Below, piece after piece: positions 1 through 10,799 of a stretch of DNA of 64,000 nucleotides (positions are counted from its first letter, which is position 1; every line of letters begins with the position of its first letter). The notes below the pieces were generated by a model that was not told the origin of the DNA, did not search any database, and was given only the letters and a program-made list of their open reading frames with translations. The DNA comes from Plectrocnemia conspersa (taxonomy: Eukaryota; Arthropoda; Insecta; Trichoptera; Polycentropodidae). A program made the translations under genes and the position numbers. The stretch lies in assembly GCA_009617715.1 (NCBI GenBank), contig VTFK01000370.1:186001-250000 (forward strand), written 5' to 3'.

Positions 1-590
1 ACGATGAGTTGGTTTAATAATACACATTCGATTTAATAACATCGCTGCTTTAGGTAAACGACCCATAGTTAGAGAATAAACAGTTGTTTTTGAAAATATG
101 AATTTAAAGCCGTTCGTATAAACTTATATCATAAAACAAATATACTATAGCAGAGGCACAAAAAACTTTTCTAATCTCGCTCTTAACTTTAAGTTTGAGC
201 ATTGGGATTGCGCTGTAGCCGCATTTTCCGCACCACGTTTTCGAAAATGTGAAAAATGGTATTATAATATATAATATAATGTATCACTTATTTATGTATA
301 TTACCTTACAGAAAACTTTAAAATACATCAAAACATACATTTAGAATATATTATTAAGAAAGTCTCCATAAATATAAATGGATTCCCATACCACAATCGT
401 GTTTTTTTATTATTTTAATATTTAAGATACTACTACCTTTTTTTTAAATACGTTTATTTTAATAATTTAAATATTTTTATATTACTAATTAGTTATTAGC
501 TGAATTTAATACAAAAATAAAAAATAAAACAATTGAAAAAATTAAAAAACCTGTTCCAATTTAAATGAAAAAAGAAATACTGGGAAAGAA
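1..590. other. AT-rich sequence, nothing identified
   Basis: Low-complexity AT-rich DNA with A and T runs and a short (TA/TAA) patch near 265-285. I see no coding signal, transposon motif or strong inverted repeat. Confidence 0.6.
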
Positions 591-599
591 CAAAAAAAA

Positions 600-1500
600 T
601 AGGTCTAAATAATAGTTAACAGATTAAATTTTATTTTTTATAGTTAGTGCGCTGTTTCTATTGAATATCGGTCTAAAGGCTGCAATGGCGGTAAGCCCTT
701 TAGAACGATTATGCAAAATATGTGTATTAAATTTAAGCTTGGAGTCCAGATGTAGGCTTAGGTATTTAACGGTTGTTTTTCCTCTTTATTTAGAAGAGGT
801 GGTAGCAGAGTCTGTCTACGTTTTAAAAATAAAATTTTCTCGAGATCGAGTGTTCATTATTTATTGAAACAACATAGCTTTTAGTTTTTAGGTATAAACG
901 TATTAAACGCAGTATATAAGCAGTTGTTTTGTTTTTGTATAATTTATTGATCATACTGTCATGCCATACTGTGTTAAAAGCTTTTTCTGTATCTTACATT
1001 AAAAGTACCGTACTTTTTTTATTTTAAAGTTAGCGCATGTATGCTTAAGTTAATAATTTTATTCCCCAAAGATTTTTTTAAACGCATAAGAATTATTTTT
1101 TAAATATTTTACTAAATGGCGGTATTACGCTAATGGGGCAATAACTAATCGGATTTGTAGGATCCTTATCGGGTTTTTTATCTGATGAATTTTAATGATT
1201 TTTTTATGAATTTTTATCTGATGAATCTTATTTTCAGGACGGTTGGAAAATACCCAAAATATAGACAGGCGTTAAAGATATTTGTTTAGTAATGAATGCA
1301 AATTCCAGAAAAATGTTTAATCAAAGTGTTATCTAATTTTTTTTAATTGCGGGGATTTAGTTTTTTGCCACTGCTATTTATTTTATATTTAATTTTAATT
1401 AATTTAATAATCGATAGAGTAAGTTCAATACAATCATACAATACGCTGGTTTTGTCGGCCTCAAAGCAGGAAATTGATCCCGTTTGAGGTTAAACGTCGG
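600..1500 (-). mobile_element. Jockey-like non-LTR retrotransposon relic (reverse transcriptase)
   Basis: Read on the minus strand through several frameshifts and stops, this carries a run of reverse-transcriptase landmarks in the correct order. Near 1250-1300 is IFNACLYFGYFPTVLK. Near 1118-1165 is KPDKDPTNPISYCPIS, matching the jockey-type start block (KPGKDPxxPxSYRPIS). Near 930-995 is TEKAFNTVWHDSMINKLYK, the palm block with the first catalytic Asp position changed. Near 700-770 is KYLSLHLDSKLKFNTHI, followed by a stretch ending in FNRNSALTI, the typical thumb/connection region of jockey-clade ORF2. The YADD segment is missing, apparently deleted between about 870 and 770. The upstream part to 1500 is less certain. 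In the family this enzyme primes reverse transcription of the element RNA at a nicked target; this copy cannot be active. Confidence 0.8.
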
Positions 1501-1990
1501 CAAAAAAATTAAATATTTTTAGATTGTTAAAACATTTTATTATATAAATATTATTAAGATTTGGTTAAACAAAAAATTGTATGTAAAACCGTAAAAAGTA
1601 ACGATAGCAATAAATTAATTAATTACTCTCGCACAGTATAATTATATTTGAAGATGTTTCGAGGAATTTGTTTATTAGAGTTTCCAAGTTTAAACTGTTA
1701 AACAATATTAATTACGATATAAACCCCATCTCTGAATAATGATACATTGCTGCGGTACAAATACTTGAAACGTTTGATGATAAATAATTTATTTGCCGAT
1801 TGGCATTATAAATAAATGTATTTCAGTCCAGTAGTAATATAATTTAAAATATACCTTAATACATCTGAAGTGCAAATTGCGGCAACAAGTCGGACAAAAT
1901 CCTATGAGAAAAATATATTTTTCTGATTTCACCCATAACGGTGATTTTGTATGTGTGTGTGTGGGTATTAGGTGAAAAATTGAGTCGTCG
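1500..1990. other. AT-rich sequence, nothing identified
   Basis: AT-rich with no convincing coding or repeat structure. A short TG/CA-rich patch lies near 1945-1965. Confidence 0.5.
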
Positions 1991-2560
1991 AAAATTGTTG
2001 AAGATCGCAATTGACGACACGGAAGGGGAAGTTCTTTGAAGACGTGAATCTTATAAATGCGCCACCGAATGAAAATTACAGCTCTGACCTTAACTAAATT
2101 TTCTCTGGAGAGAAAAAAAAATAATGGCTATATCCGTGATGGACTGGTGAGGATATTTTTTTCTTATTTTTTTGCTAGAGGCTCGTATAATTTTCAGAGG
2201 TCCCCTGAGGTCACCTGCACGGTCCACGTGATATGTTATTCATGTGTCGGAGCGACGTGTAGTTTTACGACATCGGACCTTTTACTTATACACATATGTA
2301 AGTATAATATATGTAGATACGCTCACACAAGTGTGCGTCTTAAAAGTAATCTAGACACATTTATTCAGAGTAAGTACGCGAGCTCGTGGAAGCCGTAACA
2401 TCTGGCAGAAATCCTAGAACATCTAATGGTCACCGAACTCGCAAGTGGAGAAGAGCGCACAAACGCGGTTAATTTCGACTCAGACCCTCGAGTTAGATTC
2501 GCCAAAGGGTAGGATAGCCATACGTTCTATTTTGAACGGGACAGTTGCGTATGTTTTATG
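1990..2560. promoter_or_regulatory. GC-richer island, possible regulatory element
   Basis: Composition rises clearly above the flanks. An open frame of 113 codons runs on the plus strand (2057-2398), but its product is unrecognised and it has no domain signature, so I do not call it a gene. The island contains an AGGTCA nuclear-receptor half site near 2206-2213 close to a CACGTG E-box near 2226, and ACACAAGTGTG near 2325. The function is inferred only from composition and motifs. Confidence 0.2.
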
Positions 2561-2588
2561 TGTAGTGCCTTTTCAACCACCAAAACGG

Positions 2589-2604
2589 ATTAACAATTGT
2601 TAAT
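2589..2604. promoter_or_regulatory. Perfect 16-base palindrome with paired SOX-like cores
   Basis: The palindrome ATTAACAATTGTTAAT is exact. It places AACAAT and ATTGTT, the SOX/HMG core on the two strands, back to back. It lies at the edge of a GC-richer island. A chance origin is possible in such AT-rich DNA. Confidence 0.3.
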
Positions 2605-3300
2605 TCTTATCAACACATTAAATTTCTGTTACTTTATAAAAGCAACGGACTATATACTTGCATATTATTTTGAGCATCGGTCTTAGTACTAACGTAGTTG
2701 TTTTCAGTAAAATTAAATCAGTAAAGCAAAATACAAAAATCATTTAATAACGTTTCTTCACCTAGTAGATGTATGGTTAGCTTCGTTACTATGAAAAAGG
2801 CAAAAAAATACGTTGTATTTATGTATATGGCAAGCTGACGTTAAATAAATATTTTCGATAGCGAAGTGTCGATTAGGGGATGTACAGCTTCCTCTATGAT
2901 TATTTACTAGTTATAATCATGTATTAAAACAAATACATTCAATGAAAAACAACAAAAAAATACTAATTTTTAAGAGTTTATTTCTTATATTCAGAATCTT
3001 AAAAGGAATAATAAAAATTTAAGTATATATATTATACAAACATCGTCCAGAAAAATTGAATAATGCTAATTTTTAATTGCCTTAGAATTACCATTAAATA
3101 CCCCATTATTTATTTTCAAAAACCTCAAAAAATTTAGTTCTAACGCCATATGAATTTCACGCTTTCTCTCCTTTCGTTGTTTTTGGCACCCAACGCGCGC
3201 AGAAATTTCGAAAGTTTACAAAATTTTCTTGATATACCTTTATAAGAAAATATTTTATTCTTGTATTTTAGAGCAATTTTTTAAGAGCGTTGGTCTAAGA
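2605..3300. other. AT-rich sequence, nothing identified
   Basis: AT-rich filler with a short GC-richer patch near 3150-3200 (CCAACGCGCGCAG). No motif or reading frame could be assigned. Confidence 0.5.
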
Positions 3301-3309
3301 TTTTAATAT

Positions 3310-3575
3310 TTTTTAAAAAATGTTGTATGTCGCCAAGCATTTTCTTAAACTAATAAAAAGTTCTGTTAAAAATAAAATTATTCTCGAGGAATGCCAGTTG
3401 GTATCAGAAAGTCTTCTAAAATCACGATCAAGACCTCTTTTGATGTCCATTAGCGCCAAGATGTTCGCACTAGTCAACTCGCTTATGACTGTAGTAATCT
3501 AGCCCCTTAATACGCTGATATCGCACATCAATCTATTTAATGTCAGCAACAAGGAGCTGGTCCGGTTTGTGTAAT
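3310..3575 (+). mobile_element. LINE C-terminal fragment (same family as 50.7-51.0 kb)
   Basis: The plus-strand translation ends with LFNVSNKELVRFV and a stop at 3572-3574, preceded about 100 bases upstream by SLLKSRSRPLLMSISAKM. The first motif is closely matched by LYNVSYEELVRFV read from the minus strand at 50,702-50,741; the DNA agrees at 28 of 32 aligned bases by eye. The layout (a short basic segment, then a terminal motif) fits the extreme C-terminus of a CR1/jockey-type ORF2. The reverse-transcriptase core is absent, so this is a 5'-truncated copy. Family membership rests on the pair match rather than on a catalytic motif. Confidence 0.5.
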
Positions 3576-4530
3576 TGAATTTTAATATTTTTTTCTCTTT
3601 TTATTATGTATGTTTTTGTTATTTTTTGTGTATTGTAATAATACAATCTACTTTATTACTATAGTGACGCATTAACGTTAGCTGTAATTTTACAATATTC
3701 CTAATTAAATTTAAATAAACAAAAAGTTATTAGAGTAAACCAAAAACACTGTCTTAGTTGTGTTATAAATCTATTCTACCAAAAAAATAATGAATATATT
3801 TAAAAAATGTTTATACTCAAAAAAATATTAAAATTAAAATATCCAGAAACATTACAGGCAAAATCAAATGACAAGAAATACATATTATAATTTCAATATG
3901 ACTTTATGTTATTTCAATTCCAGACATACAGATGTAATAAATATTTTTATGGAATAATATGTTCCGCACATAGTGAAAAATATATATTCTTGGAATTCAG
4001 ATAATGCTGGAATTAAAATGTGAGTTTTATTCTTGGAAAATTTGCAAATAAATTTTCTTTTCAACCATGGGCTAATTTTCAAACACATAAATTCCTAGTT
4101 TAATTTTTTACTAATAGTAGGAGCATACAATTTTCACAGTAAAAAAAATTAAATAAATTAATTGACCAAATTTAATTTTTTTTTTTTTTTTAATAAATAT
4201 AAAATAAATATAACTTTTATGATATATAAAATTTCAATAAATTTATGGGTAGTCACATTGCTTGAATTTTATTCTAAGCGAATTTTAAAGAATTAATTAG
4301 TTATTTGTCATATGATTTCGTTTGGCCGATGTCAACCCTCATTCGTAACGAGCCTTAATGTGAACAAATTCGTACAATAAATTAATTATGTTACTGTTCA
4401 CAAAACAAAACACAAACAAATACCATAAGCCGTGCATAAATCAGTGATTTCCCATTAGGCAACGCTCGTCTGCTGTTCGACGTCCATTATTTATCGCTTG
4501 TGGACAGTACGTTCACACTAAATTTAAAAC
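3576..4530. other. AT-rich sequence, nothing identified
   Basis: AT-rich. A T/A homopolymer run lies near 4170-4195. A modestly GC-richer stretch at 4320-4510 shows no recognisable frame. Confidence 0.5.
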
Positions 4531-4536
4531 CTTTTA

Positions 4537-4867
4537 ATTATTCACCTTTGTTTACTAACACATATCAATTAATCTAATATGGGAAAAGAGTAGTATATAT
4601 GTATTTTAAGGGACACAAAACGATAAGTCTACCTTTGCGAAACAGTAAAAAATATTTTTTATTATTGCATTAATGTTAACCGTAAAATTTGCTCATTAAA
4701 TTTAACACATAATAATGTTAAAGACCTTACATTGCAGAACAGATTTAGTCTCAACAAATGTTCTAAATGTTGATACTACATGTCGCCTGCAGAACGTGCG
4801 TTTATAATATTAAACGTGAATCATATTAATTATACACCTTTGTTTATCAACATGTATCAATTAATTC
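4537..4867. repeat. Dispersed direct repeat pair with forkhead-like core
   Basis: A segment of about 38 bases at 4537-4573 recurs at 4830-4867 with a handful of changes. Both copies contain CACCTTTGTTTA followed by a TATCAATTAAT-type block. TGTTTAC/TGTTTAT is a forkhead-like core and CCTTTG a TCF-like core. Spacing is about 295 bases. It could be a duplicated enhancer module or a decayed local duplication. Confidence 0.4.
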
Positions 4868-4879
4868 AGGGTGGGGGGA

Positions 4880-4995
4880 GTTTATCCTGATTTCACTAAT
4901 TAATTAATGTGCGGACCCTTGTGAATCGGGAGCGGCAAAAAGCGCTCCGGACCCACCGAGGGATTAAAGCGACACGCCGAATATGCTTTTCCATA
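4880..4995. promoter_or_regulatory. Small GC-rich island
   Basis: About 110 bases of GC-rich complex sequence (GGGAGCGGCAAAAAGCGCTCC lies within) in AT-rich flanks, just after the second copy of the forkhead-like repeat. It contains a GGAGCG/CGCTCC inverted repeat around AAAAAG. Possible regulatory element; no coding evidence. Confidence 0.25.
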
Positions 4996-5234
4996 AGAAC
5001 GATGCTTAATTATTATGCACTAACGTGTTATATAATATAGTAAGGGGTATTTTGTAAAATCTCAGAATATAACACTAAAGTTATTATGTATGTACTTGCG
5101 TGACTATGTATGTCTTTCGGCTTTCAAAGAAATTCCATAACGACGTAAGCTTCGTAAAATCTTCTTACAAGCTATTTCGTATTAAATTGTATACGTGCGA
5201 GAGATATTCGGAAAGTAAAGATAGAAGGCTAGTA

Positions 5235-5360
5235 AAAATGTAAACAATTTATACTTCGTTGGCAACACTGCCGTTTGTAACCTTAGAACATATCAGACGT
5301 TAGTAACAGCAACTTGTGCTACGAATTTATGTTAAGTGTAAGATCCGTTTATTTAGAGCG
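5235..5360 (+). mobile_element. Possible 5'-terminal fragment of a Tc1/mariner-type element
   Basis: Contains TTCGTTGGCAACACTGCCG at about 5256-5274. Similar TGTTGGCAGCACTG occurs at about 8506-8519, just upstream of a DDE_3-type transposase relic, and TGTTAGCAACATTGCCGT at about 36,786-36,803. The three are plausibly leftover 5' regions of one element family. No transposase remains here; the link is by similarity only. Confidence 0.3.
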
Positions 5361-5364
5361 AAAA

Positions 5365-6760
5365 AAAAAACCGTTGCTAAAAATAATAACTAAATATTTT
5401 TACGCCAATTAAAAAGCAAAATTATATTTAAAGATTTAAAGCGAAATTAAAAAACGCGTGGAGGACCAACCGATGAAAAAAATGTTTTGTTATGCGATTA
5501 ACATATAAGAACTGTTCTTTATCACGCAGTCATAAAAAGTTGGACTAATATAAACGATGCGTACTTTGGGTGCCAAAATAATAAGTAAAAATAAATAATT
5601 TTTTTACTATGCTTAATTTTTCTTTTTATATTATGTAAAAACATAAATAATAAGATAAATTAATTCTTAAATATATATTTTCAAGACTTTATATATTTAC
5701 TTTCTAAATACTTATAGTAAAATTTCATGAATAACAATGATATATGTACATATAAGATACAAGGAAAATTTAGACTCGTTAATCGACTGCCAAATAAAGT
5801 ATGTGACAGGAAGCAGAAAAATTTAAGCTTTAACTAGCTAAATAATTAACCATGTGCTGTAAAAGTTGAACGTAGGCAAGAAAATGATAATAAACGCTTC
5901 GTCAAGTTCGAAAGAATAAGAATAAATTGGTTTGGTATGTACATTATAACATTTAATTAATTATTGTTTGGTATTTTAATATTTTAAGGACATATTATTT
6001 AAGACATTTAATTTCCCTGACTATTTGTCACGCTCGCCTGAATTTTAGCACCAGTTTGTTTTCTTACGCGGCTCTTTCGAAATTTCCATTTATGAAAACA
6101 ACCTATAACTTTTAAAGACTTATTTAAGCCAATAATATATTTTGAAGTAATAAAATGGTTTTGTTTTCGACTCAAAATAAATGATTTACAAATACAAATG
6201 TTCATACTATTTAAAAATAAATATTATCTGTGACTAATTGGATCCATACAAAAAATACATAACAAATCACGCCAAATTGGTAATTTATCAACGTCACATT
6301 GGTCGTATAATAAGATAACTAATTTTATAGAATTAATCGTTTTTAAAAATACGAACATTTAAACCTGGTAGTGTTTAAAATTTATAGAAAATGCCTGAGA
6401 AAAATAATTGTCTGATTGTAATCAATGTATCAGAAGAAAATAATGTATCGATACTTAAGTATTGTAATATAGATATTATAGTGATTAATATCATGTATTA
6501 TATTCATACAAGCTTCACAAATATTAACCTTTTTGTATGTTGTAATTAAATTTATATCAAATGGAAAACTGTAATACAATAATATTTTACAAACTATATA
6601 ACGACCGAACAGTTATGAAGTAATTATTTTTTTATATAATATAAGTGCGACTAAATTTTATTTTTATATACGTGTTCAACTGAAAATCACTGTATATTTT
6701 CCTGTTAATAATTTTGGGTTTTGCTGCCAAAGCGATGTGATTACCACATAATATATAGAG
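5365..6760. other. AT-rich sequence, nothing identified
   Basis: AT-rich with many stops in all frames. No transposase, RT or RNA motif was recognised. Confidence 0.5.
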
Positions 6761-6764
6761 TTAA

Positions 6765-6965
6765 ATTTACGGATCATGAAAGTCAGAGGGTCCTTGCTGG
6801 CGTTTCGAGTTGTATTATTGTCGTCTGTATTTTTTAGAGCAGCTACGATCCATCGTTATTTTATTTCGTTTAATGGTTTTTCTGGCTTGGAAATCATTAT
6901 TACTTCTGGCACGTGTTCTAATCTAAACTGAAATCGCTGTATTGACCTAAGAAATTTAATATTGC
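6765..6965 (-). mobile_element. Jockey-like LINE fragment (RT start block)
   Basis: On the minus strand, about 6855-6930 reads FRLEHVPEVIMISKPEKPLNEI before a stop (quoted here as one short motif). This matches the jockey-clade block just before the RT core, where family members read close to FRLGYVPxxWKxAxVIMIPKPGKPPxE. A small deletion has removed the tryptophan segment between HVP and EVIM. Nothing downstream of the block is recognisable, so this is an isolated fragment. It is separate from the 0.6-1.5 kb copy, which contains its own version of the same block. Confidence 0.6.
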
Positions 6966-7930
6966 ATAATAACAAATGTCTCAGTCAGTAAGCATCAATA
7001 ATTTTACGTAGGAACTTATTTTGACTTCTTTAAATAGTTAGTATATTTTATTGTTTTTTAGTACAGTGGCAAAATTGGATGCCATAAGATAACTGCAGCA
7101 TACTTATATTTAAGTAATACAACTTTTTGTCATAATCTCGAATTAATTATCTTGATAAAAACTAATCATATTTTTTTAAATTACAAAATTTGTATAATAA
7201 GAGTTACTTGAGTATACATTTTAAATATATTGATAAAATCCGATTCTCGTATGAGATCTATTAGAATATTAGAAAACTATATGTAGAATTTCTTGGAAAT
7301 AACTCATTAAAATACAGTTTCTCTGTAAAATAATTTTATATACCATGTGCTATCGAATCTCATGCAAATGTATGAATAAAGTAATATATTACAATTTTAA
7401 ATAAATAGCATTTTGTAAATTATGCACATGAAATTAAATAACATTATACATCCCTTTTCATGCCTTTTTATCGATTCTTTCATAAGTTTAATAAAAAAAG
7501 CATTTTCAGTTTCACTCCATCTATAAATCTTCGTTGCGATTAATTCTAAAGATTTATTAATTAAAAATTTTCGAGATACAAATTTTCATATTAGCTTTAA
7601 TTTGCATAAAATATAAATTATTTTACGCTAAAGTGCCCACTTTCTCTAAGTTGATTCTGAGATGGGTAAGCATTGAAACACTGCCTACCTATATATGTAT
7701 ATAATACATACAAATATATATGTTTGGTTCGGATTAAATTATTTTTAACGATAAAATTAGCATTAATTAAATTGATACGATACATAATAATAGTATAATG
7801 AAATTTCCATAAAACCCGATTCTAACATTATTTTTATTGTAAAAATAAATATAAAAAAGTTTCAAAGGCTCCAGTTCGCTATGGCAGAAATAGAAACTAA
7901 TAGTGGCCATTAGAAGAACAAAATCGATAA
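6966..7930. other. AT-rich sequence, nothing identified
   Basis: AT-rich. A small ATATATGTATATAAT-type patch lies near 7690-7722. No gene or element was recognised. Confidence 0.5.
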
Positions 7931-7934
7931 TTGT

Positions 7935-8225
7935 TTATGTTTCGCTAAAGCGAACAGGTCGACATCGTTTCATGACTACGTAAGCAACAATAAGAAAGTT
8001 TTTGGCCTTCGCACACCAAATGGGTCCCAATTCGAAACATTTACTACACCAAGTTACTGCTTTACAGCTAGCGCAGCTGATCCTATCTCCAACTTTAACA
8101 TACGCCATAAAAATCGGTCTCATTGAACGAGGTCGAGCAAATAATAGCTGTTTATACGAGATTTTATAGTTAATCACGAACGAGGGTTTTATTTGTATAG
8201 TATAGTTGTTTAATACAGTGCTCAT
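7935..8225 (-). CDS. Unrecognised 96-codon frame with cysteine cluster
   Basis: An uninterrupted minus-strand frame from ATG at 8223-8225 to a stop at 7935-7937, in a patch richer in GC than its flanks. The centre carries five cysteines in the pattern CASCKAVTWCSKC, then about eight residues, then WC: C-x2-C-x5-C-x2-C-x8-C. Paired CxxC knuckles of this type occur in zinc-binding domains, but I cannot match it to a named family. No signal peptide, splice signal or neighbouring exon was identified. It may be a chance frame or a fragment of a mobile element. Treat it as hypothetical. Confidence 0.15.
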   Translation of the reverse strand: MSTVLNNYTIQIKPSFVINYKISYKQLLFARPRSMRPIFMAYVKVGDRISCASCKAVTWCSKCFELGPIWCAKAKNFLIVAYVVMKRCRPVRFSET

Positions 8226-8489
8226 GATCTATATTACTAAATAGCAATAAACCGTTACATTATAACGAAGACATAATACAAGATGTCTTATAGAAATACT
8301 TACTAACGTCTTATTATTTTTTGACATTTAAAAAAAATAATTAAATGGTTATTATATAATAATAAAACTTGGTTAAGGATACATCGTAATCTATTGGTTT
8401 TTAAATGCATATATTTAAACTAATTTTTTTTTTAAAATGACCTAAAAAGACATGTAACTATATTATATATTATACTAAAAATTTATCCG

Positions 8490-9165
8490 ATTCGAGTTTT
8501 TTATGTTGGCAGCACTGTGAATCAGACGGCTGTCAATAATCAGGCGTGTTCAAAGTATCAAATGTTAGTTTTAAACAACAATTTATGAAACAGAATCGTC
8601 GGCGTTCGCAGCGTTTGCCGCATTTACGACTTTAAAACATAAATAAATAAATAACACCCAGAAGTCATAGACAGAGAAGCATTTACATAGATTGAGTGTT
8701 AGAGCAGCAGGGAGTTGATAAAATCTCTCTGGGTATGTTAATAATAAAATTACCGCAAAAGGATGTGATTCATAAGATACGATTAGATGCCCAAAAAGTG
8801 CCTGTTGGGTGCATATTGTAGTCAGGCGGCGTCATTGAGGCGAACTGTAACGCTATAAGAGCATAATAACTGATTATTTTGGCACGAAATCGAAAATATT
8901 GCTTTCAATAATGCAACTTTAAATGTTTTGCGTCAAAAGTTCCCAGGTCGCATTATTAGACGTTTTGGTGACGTCAACTAGCAGCCAAGATTATGCGATT
9001 TACCACCGTTTGATTTTTTTGAAAGGTTACGCTAAATCGTTTCTACGCCAACAAACCCGAAACATTTGAGCATCTGAAAACCAACATTCACTAAGTTATA
9101 GCCGAGATACCGCCCGTTACATCGAAAGGATCGGCTGCGAAAAACGTTTAGAGGCAGCCATTCAA
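8490..9165 (+). mobile_element. Tc1/mariner-superfamily transposon relic (DDE_3-type transposase)
   Basis: Plus-strand fragments, broken by stops and frameshifts, follow the order of the insect transposase family that pairs an N-terminal helix-turn-helix with a DDE_3 end. About 8807-8850 reads VGCILSGGVIEAN (one stop removed), matching the VWCGxWSGGVIGP region. About 8925-8975 reads VLRQKFPGRIIRRFGDVN, then after a stop QPRLCDLPPFDFF, matching FGDVNWPPRSCDLTPLDFFLWGY, which includes the third catalytic acidic position. About 9040-9160 still shows NKPETFEHLKTN-like and EIPPVTSK-like segments across frameshifts. The region 8500-8600 with TGTTGGCAGCACTG is probably the element's 5' flank. It is inactive: at least three stops lie in the catalytic domain. 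Confidence 0.75.
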
Positions 9166-10485
9166 TTGATTTTAATTTTAATAATTAAAAAAATATAGAA
9201 ATTAAAAAAAAAAATCCAAAAATATCCTTAAATTTGTGGTTTTTTTATTTAAAAAATTTTGAAAACTAAAAATAAATCACCGTTTATATCTTAGAGAAAA
9301 CTTGCTATTTAAACAATGCGAAAGAATGTTAGATAATAATATGACAAAAATAATATAATTTAGATTTTAATTTACAAAGTTATTATATTTAAGTTAAATC
9401 ATAACGTCATCGTTATTTTTAAGATGCGTAGGAAGTTTGACTATATTATTACAAAAATAATAAATTAAATATTGTAATTTTTATTATATTTTAATTTGCA
9501 AAATTTTAATATTTAACTAAAAGCCTAATGTCAACGTCAATTTTATTTTAATGTCAACGTTACTTATTTTAAATATTATTATGTAGATAGCTACCTACAT
9601 ATTTATTTAAAATACAAGTGTATATTATATGTATATATAGTAAGGGTCTTACCAACCACGCAGCATTCTGATTATTATACTTTTTAAAACATATATATTC
9701 AAGGAGTAAAGTAAATTAATGCCTAGAATATGTCTTAATTTTACCCAATTAACAAGTTAATGAAAGAAGAAGCTACAAATTGAACAATCAAACTATTCAA
9801 CCCTTTTTTTATGTTGCAATCACACATAATAAAAAAATGCATTTGAAAAATACGGTTTTTTACTTGCCTAGTAAAAAAACGCAGCGAGACATCATTTCTT
9901 TGAAAAAATAGTAAAACTTACATATTCCATTGCTGCCAAATTTATACAACCCAAGACTAAAATAATTATTATGGGGTAAAAGTATAGATTTTAGTATTGT
10001 CTACTCTTCACAATTTGAATTAGATTAGTACAAAAAAGTTCATAAACAAATAATATTTCTTAAGAATTTTAATTTTACAAAAACTTTAAATGGAACAGTA
10101 ATTGTAAATGCAGACATTTGTATTTACGATATATTAATAAAAACTCATTGATTTTTTTTGGTTGAAACATTTTTCAATACGCTGCTTCAATCACTAATTT
10201 ACATGTTTTTGCCATGAATGCATTTTTTTCTCATGGTAAATTTTAAGTCGCAATGTCACGAGCAGTCATTATAACCATTTAGATATTAAACTTATACTGT
10301 TATATTTGTTTCATAAGATTATAAATATTGAATAATTTGTATCATCATATAAACAATATATAATTGTTACTTTAAAGTCTTATTCTCAACCGAAAGCTAT
10401 CTCTCGTCACATAAATACATAATAATCGTACAAAGAATGTCAGACGCAAAATTAATTTGATTTATGTGCGATATTATTTTTCATG
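9166..10485. other. AT-rich sequence with minor local duplications
   Basis: Very AT-rich. The phrase AATGTCAACGT occurs at about 9528 and 9550, a small local duplication. A CCATGA/TCATGG inverted pair lies near 10,212-10,238. Nothing else was recognised. Confidence 0.5.
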
Positions 10486-10489
10486 TTTT

Positions 10490-10790
10490 TAACCTTGGAC
10501 CTCGGATAGTAGGGAAAAGGGTCGCGTTTCGTATCTCGCACACTAATAAATATCTTCGGGGCCACAAAAGCGTATTGAAAAGGACCACTTGTGGTCCCAG
10601 CGGGCCACAGTCGCCATAATACATCTTATCTGCTACCTTTGCTAAGTATTCCAGGTATTTATCAAGCCGCTCACTCGAAATCCCATTGAAACGTTTTATG
10701 CGTGCGGTAAACGACAGGACTCCCCGGCTCTCATATTCCGCGCCGTTAGAACGTTTAACTGTGGGGTTAACGTTACGTTTTGTATAGAAT
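10490..10790. promoter_or_regulatory. GC-rich island with 16-base near-perfect palindrome
   Basis: About 300 bases of complex GC-rich sequence. GGACCAC-TT-GTGGTCC at 10,582-10,597 is a stem of 7 with a two-base centre. The flanking phrase GGGGCCACA near 10,559 recurs as GGGCCACAG near 10,603. There is no open frame of note. I read it as a candidate conserved non-coding element. Confidence 0.25.
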
Positions 10791-10799
10791 ACTAGCGTT

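Noticed and set aside
661..867. Plus-strand 68-codon frame.
   Set aside because: It is the shadow of the minus-strand LINE relic.
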